From Pelomonas parva (GTDB lineage: Bacteria; Pseudomonadota; Gammaproteobacteria; Burkholderiales; Burkholderiaceae_C), in NCBI RefSeq assembly GCF_043555835.1, contig NZ_JBIGHV010000005.1, forward strand, positions 62,001 through 126,000: a stretch of DNA of 64,000 nt. The letters run 5' to 3'. A program made the position numbers and the translations under genes. The notes under the pieces were generated by a model. The model did not search any database. It had not been told where the DNA came from and saw only the letters and a program-made list of their open reading frames with translations. Positions within the stretch are counted from its first letter, which is position 1, and the number at the start of each line of letters is the position of its first letter. Below are positions 34,154 to 44,508 of the stretch, piece after piece.

Positions 34154-35448
34154 CGGGTCTGTTCGACGCCGAGCCGCCTGCCCAGCCGCTGGCTGAACGG
34201 CTGCGGCCGAAGACGCTGGACGAGGTCATCGGCCAGCGCCACCTGCTCGGCCCCGGCATGCCGTTGCGCGCGTCGTTCGAGGCTGGGCGGCTGCAGAGCA
34301 TGATCCTGTGGGGCCCGCCGGGTGTCGGCAAGACGACGCTCGCGCGCCTCGTGGCCGGCGCGTTTGACGCGCAGTTCATTGCCATCTCGGCCGTGCTGGG
34401 CGGCGTCAAGGACATCCGCGAGGCGGTCGACCGCGCGCAGATCGCGGCGCAGCAGGGCCGGCGCACGGTGCTGTTCGTCGACGAGGTGCATCGCTTCAAC
34501 AAGGCCCAGCAGGACGCCTTCCTGCCGCACGTCGAATCGGGCCTGTTCACCTTCATCGGCGCGACGACCGAGAACCCGAGCTTCGAGGTCAACTCGGCCT
34601 TGCTGTCGCGCGCGCAGGTGCAGGTGCTCAAGAGCCTGGACGCTGAAGAGCTGCAGCAACTTGTCGAGCGGGGTGCGGCCGAACTTGGCATCGCGCCACC
34701 CTCGAAGCCCGCTGCCGACCGCCTCATCGGCTATGCCGATGGCGATGCGCGCCGACTGCTCAACGCGCTCGAATCCGCCGCAGCGCTCGCCAATGGCCAG
34801 CTCATCGACGAAGCCCTGCTGGAGCGCACGCTGGGCGAGCAGTTGCGCCGTTATGACAAGGGCGGCGACCAGTTCTACGACGTCATCTCCGCTCTCCACA
34901 AGTCCGTGCGCGGCAGCCACCCGGACGGCGCGCTGTACTGGTTCGCACGCATGCTGGACGGCGGCGTGGACGCCCGCTACATCTCGCGCCGCCTGATCCG
35001 CATGGCCAGCGAGGACATCGGCCTGGCCGACCCGCGCGCGCTGCGCATCACGCTGGACGCCGCCGAGACCTATGAGCGGCTGGGATCGCCGGAGGGTGAG
35101 CTGGCGTTGGCCGAGGCGGTCGTGTACCTCGCCATCGCGCCCAAGTCCAACGCCGTCTACAAGGCCTTCAATGCGGTCAAGGCTTTCATCAAGCAGGACC
35201 AGTCCCGCCCCGTGCCCGTGCACCTGCGCAACGCGCCCACCAAGCTCATGAAGGAGCTGGGCTACGGCAAGGCCTACCGTTACGCGCATGACGAGCCCAA
35301 CGGCTACGCGGCCGGCGAGCAATACCTGCCCGACGGGCTCGAAGACCAGCGCTGGTACGAGCCGGTGCCGCGCGGCCTAGAGACGCGCATCGCGGACAAG
35401 CTGGCCGAGCTGCGCCGGCTGGACGATGAAGCGGCTGCTGGCGGCTAG
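34150..35448 (+). CDS. rarA: Replication-associated recombination protein RarA (MgsA)
   Basis: 432 residues. AAA+ ATPase related to clamp loaders that acts at stalled replication forks. Walker A is GPPGVGKTTLARL near 55; Walker B is VLFVDEVHRFNKAQQD near 115; sensor 1 is FIGATTENPSFEVN. The C-terminal tetramerisation domain has KSVRGSHPDGALYWFARMLD and ARYISRRLIRMASEDIGLAD. Coupled to lolA by ATGA, and its end overlaps the next gene by 23 bases. Confidence 0.96.
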   Translation: MTGLFDAEPPAQPLAERLRPKTLDEVIGQRHLLGPGMPLRASFEAGRLQSMILWGPPGVGKTTLARLVAGAFDAQFIAISAVLGGVKDIREAVDRAQIAAQQGRRTVLFVDEVHRFNKAQQDAFLPHVESGLFTFIGATTENPSFEVNSALLSRAQVQVLKSLDAEELQQLVERGAAELGIAPPSKPAADRLIGYADGDARRLLNALESAAALANGQLIDEALLERTLGEQLRRYDKGGDQFYDVISALHKSVRGSHPDGALYWFARMLDGGVDARYISRRLIRMASEDIGLADPRALRITLDAAETYERLGSPEGELALAEAVVYLAIAPKSNAVYKAFNAVKAFIKQDQSRPVPVHLRNAPTKLMKELGYGKAYRYAHDEPNGYAAGEQYLPDGLEDQRWYEPVPRGLETRIADKLAELRRLDDEAAAGG

Positions 35449-36325
35449 CGCGGCGTTGCTGCTGGGCTTCGCTGCCCACGCGGCCGACGGCCCGACGCTG
35501 ACCCGCGTGCGCGACACCGGCGTCATCGTCATCGGCTACCGGCCGGCCTCGCTGCCGTTCTCCTACCTGGACGCCCAGCTGCGCCCCACCGGCTACACGG
35601 TGGAGCTGTGCGAGCGCATCGTCGCCGCCGTGCGCAGCAAGTTGCAGCTGCCCGACCTGGAGGTGCGGCGCGTCGAAGTGGCCTCGGCCACGCGCATGCC
35701 GCTGGTCATCAACGGCACGCTGGACCTGGAATGCGGCATCACCACGCACACCGCCGAGCGTGCCCGGCAGCAGGCCTTTTCGCTGACCATCTTCATCGCC
35801 GAGACGCGCTTGATGACACGCGGCGGCGAGCGAGTGGGAGGCCTGGCCGACCTGCGCGGCCAGACGGTGGCGTCCACCATCGGCACGACCAGCATCCAGC
35901 ACCTGGCCAAGGTCAACGAGCAGCAACGCTTGAGCATCCGCATCCTCGGCGGGCTGGATGATCCGGAGGGCTTCCAGATGCTGCGCAGCGGCCGTGCTGC
36001 GGCTTTCCTGATGGACGACGTGCTGCTGCGCGCGCTGCTGGCCCAGCAGGGCCCGGGTGCCGATGACTACCGCATCTCCGACCAGGCGCTCACCGTCGAG
36101 CCCTATGCCATCGGCTTGCGCAAGGGTGACCCGCAGTTCAAGGCACTGGTGGACGAGGTGCTGGCTGGGCTCTACCGCAGCGGCGAGATTCATGCGATCT
36201 ATCGCCGCTGGTTCGAGTCGCCGCTGCCGGCGTCGGGGCTGAACCTGAAGCTGCCGATGAGTGCGGCTTTTCGCCGCGTCATCGCGCAGCCGACCGACTC
36301 GCCGGACCCCGAGCGTTATCGTTGA
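35426..36325 (+). CDS. Family 3 amino-acid-type periplasmic binding protein
   Basis: 299 residues with a signal peptide ending AAHAAD. SBP family 3 motifs: GVIVIGYRPASLPFSYLDAQ, GYTVELCERI, NGTLDLECGITTHTAERAR and DLRGQTVASTIGTTSIQHL. The length and NGTLDLECG are close to GltI-like glutamate/aspartate binding proteins. No permease or ATPase is beside it. It overlaps rarA by 23 bases and its stop abuts that of the convergent DctD-like gene. A ligand-presenting role for the adjacent sensor kinase is conceivable but unsupported by direct evidence. Confidence 0.88.
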   Translation: MKRLLAASAALLLGFAAHAADGPTLTRVRDTGVIVIGYRPASLPFSYLDAQLRPTGYTVELCERIVAAVRSKLQLPDLEVRRVEVASATRMPLVINGTLDLECGITTHTAERARQQAFSLTIFIAETRLMTRGGERVGGLADLRGQTVASTIGTTSIQHLAKVNEQQRLSIRILGGLDDPEGFQMLRSGRAAAFLMDDVLLRALLAQQGPGADDYRISDQALTVEPYAIGLRKGDPQFKALVDEVLAGLYRSGEIHAIYRRWFESPLPASGLNLKLPMSAAFRRVIAQPTDSPDPERYR

Positions 36326-37658
<1,333 letters not shown>

Positions 37659-37666
<8 letters not shown>

Positions 37667-39485
37667 CTGCTTGCTCCCAGGTTTCGACGTCGAGGTCGAA
37701 CTCAAAACTCATGCCTTGCGGCAAACGTTCGGCGCGCAGCCGGCCGCCGAACTCATCCACGATCTTTGCCGAAATGACGAGGCCCAGCCCCAGCCCTTCA
37801 CCGGCCGGCTTGGTCGTGAAGAAGGGCTCGAAGAGGTGTTGCAGCTGCTCGTCGCTGACGCCCGCACCGCTGTCCTGCACCTTGATCTGCACACGCCGCC
37901 CCGCGTCCAGCGACTGGGCCTGCACGCGCAGCTGGCGCTCGGGCTCGCCCTGCATCGCATCGATGGCGTTGCCGAACAGGTTGACCAGCACCTGCTCCAG
38001 CCGGTTGGCCTCGGCCCGCACCCGCAGGCCAGTGGGCAGGTCGACTAGCGCCTGGACATCGAGCGCGCGGCTGCGGTGCTCCAGCAGCAGCAGCGCGTTG
38101 CGCACGCAGGCCAGCAGAGGCGCGCTGCCCGCCACCTGCTCGTCGGCCTTGCGCGCGAAGCTCTTCAGCTGGCGGGTGATCTGGCTCATGCGCTCGACCA
38201 TGTCGTCCATGAGCCGCAGGTTGGTGGTCACGGCATCCTGCCGGCCACTCTCCAGCAGCCGGATGGAGTTGCGCGCCAGCGCACGCAAGGCGGTGAGCGG
38301 CTGGTTGACCTCGTGCGACAGCCCGGCCGACATCTGCCCCAGCACGGCCAGCTTGCTGGCCTGCAGCAGCTCGCCCTCGGTCTGCAGGCGCTGGGCGATC
38401 TGCGTCTTCAGTGCCTCGTTGGTCTGGCGCAGCTCGGCCGTGCGGCTGTCCACCAACTGCTCCAGTTGCGCGTGGGCCTGGCGCAGGTCGGTCTGGGCCT
38501 GGGTCAGCTGGCGCAGCGCACGGCGGCGTGACGACAGGTAGAGGACGAGCAGGCCGATGCTGGCGCCGAACGCCGCGCCGCCCCAGGCCGCCAACTGGGC
38601 GCGGCGGCGCACTTCGGTCAGGTCCGACAGAGCCACCAGGCGCAGCCCCAGCGGCACGATCTGTCGCTGCTGGGCCAGCATGGGCTTGGCGCCCGGGAAG
38701 GGCAGCAGCACCTGCTGGCCCTGGTGTGCCTCCAGGGACGCAGGCAACTCCAGATCCGCGCCAATCGCCTGCGGGTAGCGCGCGCTGGCTTGCAAGGCCT
38801 GGCGGCGCGACGGGTCGGCATGGCCCAGCACGGTGTACTTCCAGGCCTGCACCGAACTCATGATGACCACGTCCTGGTCGTCGGCCACGAGGATGCGTTC
38901 GCCCTGCGTGCGCGCGCCCAGGTCCACCCAGGTCGCCTCCAGCGGCGCCAGGTTGAAGCGCACGACGATCACCCCCGATTGGCGCAGCGGGTACAGCAGA
39001 TAGAAGTCCGTGCTGCCGGTGTTGGCATCGGCGGCGAAGAAGTGCGTCCTGCCCTGGGCCAGCGCCTCGGCCAGGCGGGCCGGGGCGCTCAACGCCTCGC
39101 TGGCGGTCAAGACCTGACCCTGCGGGTTGGTGACAAAGATCTGGTGCGTGCCGGCGCGCACGTTGACGCGGGCCAGCATCTGGCTGGCGGCGCGGCGGGC
39201 CTCGGCGTCGTCGGGGGTCTGCAGCAGCGCCTGCAGCGTGGGCGCGATGGCCAGCAGGCTGGGCAGGGAGGCGTGCCGTCCCAGCTCGGCGGCGAGGTTG
39301 GAGGCGTACAGCTCCAGCCGCTCGGTGCTGAGCGCCGACAACTCCTCGCGGCCGCTGCGTTCACTCAGGCGGTGCGCGAGCACGAAACCGAGCACCATCA
39401 GTGCACCGGTCAGGAAGAGATGAAAGCCCGGCCGGCTCAGCAACCGGATGAGGCGCAATGCGCGCGGGCGAAGGGCGTCGGACAC
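37659..39485 (-). CDS. DctB-like sensor histidine kinase
   Basis: About 608 residues. TM1 (FHLFLTGALMVLGFVLAH) and TM2 (AAWGGAAFGASIGLLVLYL) enclose a periplasmic sensor domain of about 270 residues with the double-PDC character of DctB (LLYPLRQSGVIVVRFNLA). A cytoplasmic coiled coil (AQLEQLVDSRTAELRQTNEA) leads to H-box GLSHEVNQPLTALRAL and an intact ATPase domain (GNAIDAMQG, DSGAGVSDEQ, GLGLGLVISAKIV). The GTG at 39485 is preferred; an earlier GTG at 39596 would overlap the proposed activator site and adds unsupported residues. The ligand could be a dicarboxylate or an amino acid. Confidence 0.9.
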
Positions 39486-39575
39486 GGGCGCTAGTTTGCC
39501 CACGCCCGGCCGGCCGCTGCAGCGCTCGCGATGGTTTTTTCGGGCCTGGCGGAGAACCGCCTGCGACGCGTGCGG

Positions 39576-39599
39576 TTTGTGCGGATTTCCGCCCACAAA
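39576..39599. promoter_or_regulatory. Candidate activator-binding palindrome (UAS) upstream of livH
   Basis: TTTGTGCGGA (39576-39585) and TCCGCCCACAAA (39588-39599) form an imperfect palindrome with a GCGGA-TT-TCCGC core; a further GTGCGG half-site lies immediately upstream at 39570-39575. It resembles the GTGCGGA/TCCGCAC sites recalled for DctD-type activators. It is centred about 130 bp upstream of the sigma-54 promoter, a normal enhancer distance. The rest of the 300-bp gap between the kinase and livH shows nothing else clear apart from the promoter. Confidence 0.5.
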
Positions 39600-39713
39600 A
39601 TGCCGGCCGACACTCGTGAAATCAGACCTTGACCACCGCCGTGGGACGGATCAAACGGCAGGCTGTTTCAACCCGTCGGTGAATACCCTTGAAACGCCGC
39701 CCCGTGCCCGGTT

Positions 39714-39729
39714 TTGGCACGAGGGTTGC
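39714..39729 (+). promoter_or_regulatory. Sigma-54 promoter of livHMGF
   Basis: TTGGCACG-AGGG-TTGC matches the sigma-54 consensus (TGGCACG-N4-TTGC) at every position, with the invariant GG at 39716-39717 and GC at 39728-39729 separated by exactly 10 bases. Transcription would begin near 39740, 46 bases upstream of livH. Confidence 0.82.
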
Positions 39730-39785
39730 GATTTGTCCATGTCGCTTGGCGCATGCTGCGCCCAACAAATCAACAGGGGCCCTCC

Positions 39786-40709
39786 ATGGAGACTCTCGTT
39801 CAACAGATCATCAACGGCCTGGTGCTGGGGAGCATGTACGCCCTCGTCGCACTCGGCTACACGATGGTCTACGGCATCATCAACCTCATCAACTTCGCGC
39901 ACGGCGAGATCCTGATGGTGGGCGCCATGGTCAGCTGGACGCTGGTCACGCTGCTGGCGGATTCCGGCATGCCGGGCTGGCTGCTGATGCTGGTCGGCCT
40001 GTCGGCGGCCATCGTCATCTGCGCGGCGCTGAACTACGCGGTCGAGAAGATCGCCTACCGGCCGCTGCGCAACGCGCCGCGCCTGGCGCCGCTGATCACG
40101 GCCATGGGCATGTCGCTGCTGCTGCAGGTGCTGGCGATGATCATCTGGAAGCCGAACCCCAAGCCCTTCCCGCTGCTGCTGCCCACCGACCCGATCAACC
40201 TGGGCGGCCCGGTCATCACGGTCACGCAGTGCCTGATCCTGGGCCTGACGGTCTGCATCCTGGCGGCGCTGATGTACCTCGTGAACTTCACCCGCCTGGG
40301 CCGCGCGATGCGCGCCACCGCCGAGAACCCACGCGTGGCCGGGCTGATGGGCGTGAAGCCCGACTTCATCATCTCCACGACCTTCGTCATCGGCGCGGCA
40401 TTGGCCGCCGTGGCCGGCCTGATGTGGGCGGCCAACTACGGCACCGTGCAGCACACGATGGGCTTCATGCCCGGGCTCAAGGCCTTCACGGCGGCCGTGC
40501 TGGGCGGCATCGGCAACCTCGCGGGTGCCGTGGTGGGCGGCGTGCTGCTCGGGCTGATCGAGTCCATCGGCGCCGGCTACCTGGGCGAGCTGACCGGCGG
40601 CGTGCTGGGCAGCCACTACGCCGACATCTTCGCCTTCGTCGCCCTCATCCTCGTGCTGACGCTGCGGCCTTCGGGCCTGCTGGGCGAGCGTGTGGCCGAC
40701 CGCGCCTGA
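39786..40709 (+). CDS. livH: Branched-chain amino acid ABC transporter permease LivH
   Basis: 307 residues with about eight membrane segments. Family signatures LVLGSMYALVALGYTMVYGI and INLINFAHGEILMVGA are at the N-terminus, and the EAA-like cytoplasmic loop AFTAAVLGGIGNLAGAVVGG near 240. It forms the heteromeric membrane pore with LivM. AGGGG precedes the ATG. The operon lacks a periplasmic LivJ/K-type binding protein, which must be encoded elsewhere. Confidence 0.95.
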   Translation: METLVQQIINGLVLGSMYALVALGYTMVYGIINLINFAHGEILMVGAMVSWTLVTLLADSGMPGWLLMLVGLSAAIVICAALNYAVEKIAYRPLRNAPRLAPLITAMGMSLLLQVLAMIIWKPNPKPFPLLLPTDPINLGGPVITVTQCLILGLTVCILAALMYLVNFTRLGRAMRATAENPRVAGLMGVKPDFIISTTFVIGAALAAVAGLMWAANYGTVQHTMGFMPGLKAFTAAVLGGIGNLAGAVVGGVLLGLIESIGAGYLGELTGGVLGSHYADIFAFVALILVLTLRPSGLLGERVADRA

Positions 40710-40722
40710 AGGGAGTCAAGAC

Positions 40723-41808
40723 ATGGAAACCAAGAAGCTCATCACCTTCCTGCTCGCCGCCGTCGGCCTGCTCGTCGTGCCGCTGTTCGCACAGCAGTTC
40801 GGCAACGGCCCGGTGCGCATCATCGACCTGGCCCTGCTCTACGTGCTGCTGGCCCTCGGCCTGAACATCGTCGTTGGCTATGCCGGCCTGCTGGACCTCG
40901 GCTACGTGGCCTTCTACGCCGTCGGCTCCTACATGTTCGCGCTGATGGCCAGCCCGCATCTGAGCGACAACTTCGAGGCCTTCAAGGCCGCGTTCCCGGA
41001 GGGCCTGCACTCGCCGATCTGGCTGGTCATCCCCTTGGCGGCCGGCGTCGCGGCGCTGTTCGGCGTCATGCTGGGCGCGCCGACGCTGAAGCTGCGCGGC
41101 GACTACCTCGCCATCGTCACGCTGGGCTTCGGCGAAATCATCCGCGTCTTCCTGAACAACCTGGAGCACCCGGTCAACGTGACCAACGGCCCGCGCGGCA
41201 TCGGCCAGATCGACTCCTTCCACATCTTCGGCATCAACCTCGGCAAGTCCTGGGAGGTGTTCGGCTTCACGCTGCCGTCGGTGACGCTGTACTACTACCT
41301 GTTCCTGCTGCTGGTCGTCGTCAGCGTCGTCATCTGCTATCGGCTGGAGCAGTCGCGCATCGGCCGCGCCTGGATGGCCATCCGCGAGGACGAGATCGCC
41401 GCCAAGGCCATGGGCATCAACACCCGCAACCTGAAGCTGCTGGCCTTCGGCATGGGCGCCACCTTCGGCGGCGTGGCCGGCGCGATGTTCGCGAGCTTCC
41501 AGGGCTTCGTGTCGCCCGAGTCCTTCAGCCTGCAGGAGTCGATCATGATCGTCGCGATGGTCGTGCTGGGCGGCATCGGCCACATCCCCGGCGTCATCCT
41601 CGGCGCGCTGATGCTGGCGGCCCTGCCCGAGGTGCTGCGCTATGTGGCGGGCGACATCCAGAGCATGACCGGCGGCCGCATCGATGCGTCCATCCTGCGC
41701 CAGTTGCTGGTGGCCCTGGCCATGATCACCATCATGCTGGTGCGCCCGCGCGGCCTGTGGCCCGCGCCGGAGCATGGCAAGGCAGCCCCCGTGCCTGCCG
41801 CGAAGTGA
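40723..41808 (+). CDS. livM: Branched-chain amino acid ABC transporter permease LivM
   Basis: 361 residues with about ten membrane segments. ALGLNIVVGYAGLLDLGYVA is the LivM signature, LKLRGDYLAIVTLGFGEIIR follows, and the coupling loop is MVVLGGIGHIPGVILGALM. RBS AAGGGAG lies 7 bases before the ATG, 13 bp after the livH stop. Confidence 0.95.
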   Translation: METKKLITFLLAAVGLLVVPLFAQQFGNGPVRIIDLALLYVLLALGLNIVVGYAGLLDLGYVAFYAVGSYMFALMASPHLSDNFEAFKAAFPEGLHSPIWLVIPLAAGVAALFGVMLGAPTLKLRGDYLAIVTLGFGEIIRVFLNNLEHPVNVTNGPRGIGQIDSFHIFGINLGKSWEVFGFTLPSVTLYYYLFLLLVVVSVVICYRLEQSRIGRAWMAIREDEIAAKAMGINTRNLKLLAFGMGATFGGVAGAMFASFQGFVSPESFSLQESIMIVAMVVLGGIGHIPGVILGALMLAALPEVLRYVAGDIQSMTGGRIDASILRQLLVALAMITIMLVRPRGLWPAPEHGKAAPVPAAK

Positions 41809-41819
41809 GGGAGACGCCC

Positions 41820-42605
41820 ATGAGCACCCACGACAACATCGTCCTCAACGTCAGCGGCGCATCCAAGCGCTTCGGCGGCGTGCAAGCCCTGTCCGACGTC
41901 GGCATCCAGATCCAGCGCGGCCAGGTCTACGGCCTGATCGGCCCCAACGGCGCCGGCAAGACAACCTTCTTCAACGTCATCACCGGCCTGTACACGCCCG
42001 ACGGCGGCAGCTTCTCGCTGGGCGGCACGCCCTACACGCCGCAGGCGGTGCACCAGGTCGCCAAGGCCGGCATCGCGCGCACCTTCCAGAACATCCGGCT
42101 GTTCGCCGACATGACGGCGCTGGAGAACGTCATGGTGGGCCGGCACGTCCGCACCAAGTCCGGCCTGATCGGCGCGGTTTTGCGCACGCCCAAGTTCAAG
42201 GCCGAGGAGGCCGCGATCAAGGCGCGCGCCCAGGAGCTGCTGGACTATGTCGGCATCGGCGACTACGCGGAGTTCAAGGCGCGCACGCTGAGCTACGGCG
42301 ACCAGCGGCGCCTGGAGATTGCCCGGGCGCTGGCCACCGACCCGCAGCTCATCGCGCTGGACGAGCCCGCTGCCGGCATGAACGCGACCGAGAAGGTCGT
42401 GCTGCGCGAGCTGATCGACCGCATCCGCAACGACGGCCGCACCATCCTGCTCATCGAGCATGACGTGAAGCTGGTCATGGGCCTGTGCGACCGCGTCACG
42501 GTGCTGGACTACGGCAAGCAGATCGCCGAGGGTACGCCCTACGACGTGCAGCGCAACGAGAAGGTGATCGAGGCCTACCTCGGCGCCGGCCACAAGAACC
42601 ATTGA
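41820..42605 (+). CDS. livG: Branched-chain amino acid ABC transporter ATPase LivG
   Basis: 261 residues. Walker A GPNGAGKTTFFNVITGLY near 41, the LivG-type RTFQNIRLFADMTALENVMV, signature LSYGDQRRLEIARALA and Walker B LIALDEPAAGMN. The C-terminus (NEKVIEAYLG) is the LivG pattern. GAGGGAG precedes the ATG, 11 bp after livM. Confidence 0.95.
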   Translation: MSTHDNIVLNVSGASKRFGGVQALSDVGIQIQRGQVYGLIGPNGAGKTTFFNVITGLYTPDGGSFSLGGTPYTPQAVHQVAKAGIARTFQNIRLFADMTALENVMVGRHVRTKSGLIGAVLRTPKFKAEEAAIKARAQELLDYVGIGDYAEFKARTLSYGDQRRLEIARALATDPQLIALDEPAAGMNATEKVVLRELIDRIRNDGRTILLIEHDVKLVMGLCDRVTVLDYGKQIAEGTPYDVQRNEKVIEAYLGAGHKNH

Positions 42606-42619
42606 GCGGGACGAAAGAC

Positions 42620-43333
42620 ATGGCACAAACCCTTCTCAAGGTCAGCGATCTCAAGGTCGCCTACGGCGGCATCCAGGCCGTCAAGGGCGTCAGCTTCGAG
42701 GTGCGCGAAGGTGAGCTGGTGTCGCTGATCGGCGCCAACGGCGCCGGCAAGACGACGACGATGAAGGCCATCACCGGCCTGCAGCCGATTGCCGCCGGCA
42801 GCGTGGAGTACCTCGGCAAGGCCATCAAGGGCCAGGGCGCCTGGGACCTGGCCAAGCAAGGCCTGGTGATGGTGCCCGAGGGCCGCGGCACCTTCACGCG
42901 CATGACCATCATCGAGAACCTGCAGATGGGCGCCTACAACCGCAAGGATGGCGAGATCCAGGCGGACATGGAAAAGGTATTTGGCCTGTTCCCGCGCCTG
43001 AAAGAGCGCGCCAAGCAACTGGCCGGCACGATGTCCGGCGGCGAGCAGCAGATGCTGGCCATGGGCCGCGCGCTGATGGCCCGGCCCAAAGTGCTGCTGC
43101 TGGACGAGCCGTCCATGGGCCTGTCACCCATCATGGTCGACAAGATCTTCGAGGTCGTGAACGACATCCACCAGCAGGGCGTGACCGTGCTGCTCGTCGA
43201 GCAGAACGCCAGCCGCGCGCTGCAACTGGCCAATCGCGGCTATGTGATGGAGTCGGGCGAGGTGACGATGACCGGCGAGGGCAGTGCGCTGCTGAACGAC
43301 CCGAAGGTTCGCGCGGCCTACCTCGGCGAGTGA
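42620..43333 (+). CDS. livF: Branched-chain amino acid ABC transporter ATPase LivF
   Basis: 237 residues. Walker A GANGAGKTTTMKAITGL near 37, VPEGRGTFTRMTIIENLQMG, signature MSGGEQQMLAMGRALM and Walker B LLLDEPSMGLSP. It pairs with LivG as the motor dimer. It begins 14 bp after livG and is followed directly by a terminator. Confidence 0.95.
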   Translation: MAQTLLKVSDLKVAYGGIQAVKGVSFEVREGELVSLIGANGAGKTTTMKAITGLQPIAAGSVEYLGKAIKGQGAWDLAKQGLVMVPEGRGTFTRMTIIENLQMGAYNRKDGEIQADMEKVFGLFPRLKERAKQLAGTMSGGEQQMLAMGRALMARPKVLLLDEPSMGLSPIMVDKIFEVVNDIHQQGVTVLLVEQNASRALQLANRGYVMESGEVTMTGEGSALLNDPKVRAAYLGE

Positions 43334-43337
43334 ATGA

Positions 43338-43364
43338 AAAACGCCCGGTACTGCCGGGCGTTTT
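43338..43364. terminator. Bidirectional terminator between livF and the leucine dehydrogenase-like gene
   Basis: AAAACGCCCGG (43338-43348), loop TACTG and CCGGGCGTTTT (43354-43364) form an 11-bp stem with a T-run on each strand. It ends livHMGF on the plus strand and the convergent gene on the minus strand. Confidence 0.93.
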
Positions 43365-43367
43365 GTC

Positions 43368-44423
43368 TTATGGCTGGTGCACGAGTTTGCTGCGCGCCCA
43401 GTCATCGGCCACGCGGGCCGGCGTCGAGTCGGCCGCCTGTACGCGCAGCAGCAGTTCCTCGACACGCTCGGCGATGCGGCTGACCTCGGCCATCACGGCG
43501 GCCTCCTCGCCTTCGCCGCGGTACTCGCGGGCCACGCTGATGATGCCGCCGGCATTCACCAGGTAGTCGGGCAGGTAGCAGATGCCGCGCCGCTGCAGCG
43601 CATCGCCATCGGCGGGCGTGGCGAGCTGGTTGTTCGCCGCACCGGCGATCAGCTTGGCGCGCAAGGTCGGCACGGTCTGCTCGTTCAGCGACGCGCCCAG
43701 CGCGCAGGGCGCCAGCACGTCGACCTCGGCGGCCAGGATGTCGGCGACGCCGACGGCGACCGCACCGAACTGTGCGACCGCGCGCTCGACCTTGGCCGCG
43801 TCCACATCGGCCACGACGAGCTTGGCGCCAGCGGCATGCAGGAACTCGGCCAGATGCCAGCCCACCGCGCCCAGGCCTTGCAGCGCGACGCGCACGCCTT
43901 CAAGGGACGTGCGGCCCAGCACGAGGCGGGCGCCGGCCTGGATGGCCACGAACACGCCCCAGGCCGTCTTGGGGCTGGGGTCGCCACCGAAGGCGCCGTC
44001 GCGAGGGATGCCGCTGACGAAGGGCGTGACGGCTTGCAGGCCGCGCATGTCGGCAGTCGTTGTCCCGACGTCCTCGGCGGTGATGTAGGCACCGCCCAGC
44101 GACTGCACGGCGCGGCCGAAGGCGGCGAACAGGGCGGGGCGGTCGAAGGCGCCGGGCGGCTTCAGGATGACGGCCTTGCCGCCGCCGAAGGGCAGGTCGG
44201 CCAGCGCATTCTTAAGGCTCATGCCTTGCGACAGGCGCAGCGCGTCGTTCAGCGCGGCGGCGTCGGAGTCGTAGTGCCAGAGGCGGCAGCCGCCGAAGGC
44301 GGGGCCGCGTGCGGTGCTGTGCAGGGCGACGATGGCCTTGAGGCCGGTGGCCGGGTCGGCGGCGAGCAGCACGCGCTCGTGGGCAGGCTGTTCGGGCAGG
44401 CCGAAGAGGGAGGTCGTGGTCAT
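43368..44423 (-). CDS. Leucine/valine dehydrogenase-family amino acid dehydrogenase
   Basis: 351 residues, the usual length for leucine dehydrogenases, which interconvert branched-chain amino acids and 2-oxo acids with NAD+. The substrate-binding lysine motif is MSLKNALADLPFGGGKAVI near 72; AFGGCRLWHY, ITAEDVGTTTADM, and the nucleotide motif VALQGLGAVGWHLAEFL follow. ANNQLATPAD and YLPDYLVNAGGIISVA are conserved C-terminal elements. Preference among Leu, Val and Phe cannot be read reliably. It sits convergent to livHMGF, which fits catabolism of imported amino acids. Confidence 0.92.
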   Translation of the reverse strand: MTTTSLFGLPEQPAHERVLLAADPATGLKAIVALHSTARGPAFGGCRLWHYDSDAAALNDALRLSQGMSLKNALADLPFGGGKAVILKPPGAFDRPALFAAFGRAVQSLGGAYITAEDVGTTTADMRGLQAVTPFVSGIPRDGAFGGDPSPKTAWGVFVAIQAGARLVLGRTSLEGVRVALQGLGAVGWHLAEFLHAAGAKLVVADVDAAKVERAVAQFGAVAVGVADILAAEVDVLAPCALGASLNEQTVPTLRAKLIAGAANNQLATPADGDALQRRGICYLPDYLVNAGGIISVAREYRGEGEEAAVMAEVSRIAERVEELLLRVQAADSTPARVADDWARSKLVHQP

Positions 44424-44461
44424 GACATTCGGCGCTTGGTAAGCGCGGCAGTGAAAGAGGA

Positions 44462-44486
44462 ACGGCCACGCTTTTGGCGCGGCCGT
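44462..44486. other. Strong hairpin between dioxygenase and dehydrogenase genes
   Basis: ACGGCCACGC (44462-44471) and GCGCGGCCGT (44477-44486) form a 10-bp stem with one mismatch on this strand (a G-U pair in the minus-strand RNA). It lies in the 85 bp separating the two minus-strand genes and has only a mixed pyrimidine tail, so it may be a leaky terminator or processing site. Confidence 0.5.
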
Positions 44487-44508
44487 CGTCAGTGTAGGCG
44501 GCGGGGTG

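Noticed and set aside
35426..36325. The family 3 binding protein as the missing LIV binding protein
   Set aside because: LIV systems use the larger type I (Leu/Ile/Val-binding) fold of about 370 residues; this is a 299-residue family 3 protein.
39486..39596. An N-terminal extension of the DctB-like kinase to a GTG at 39596
   Set aside because: The added 37 residues have no family support and would overlap the proposed activator palindrome.
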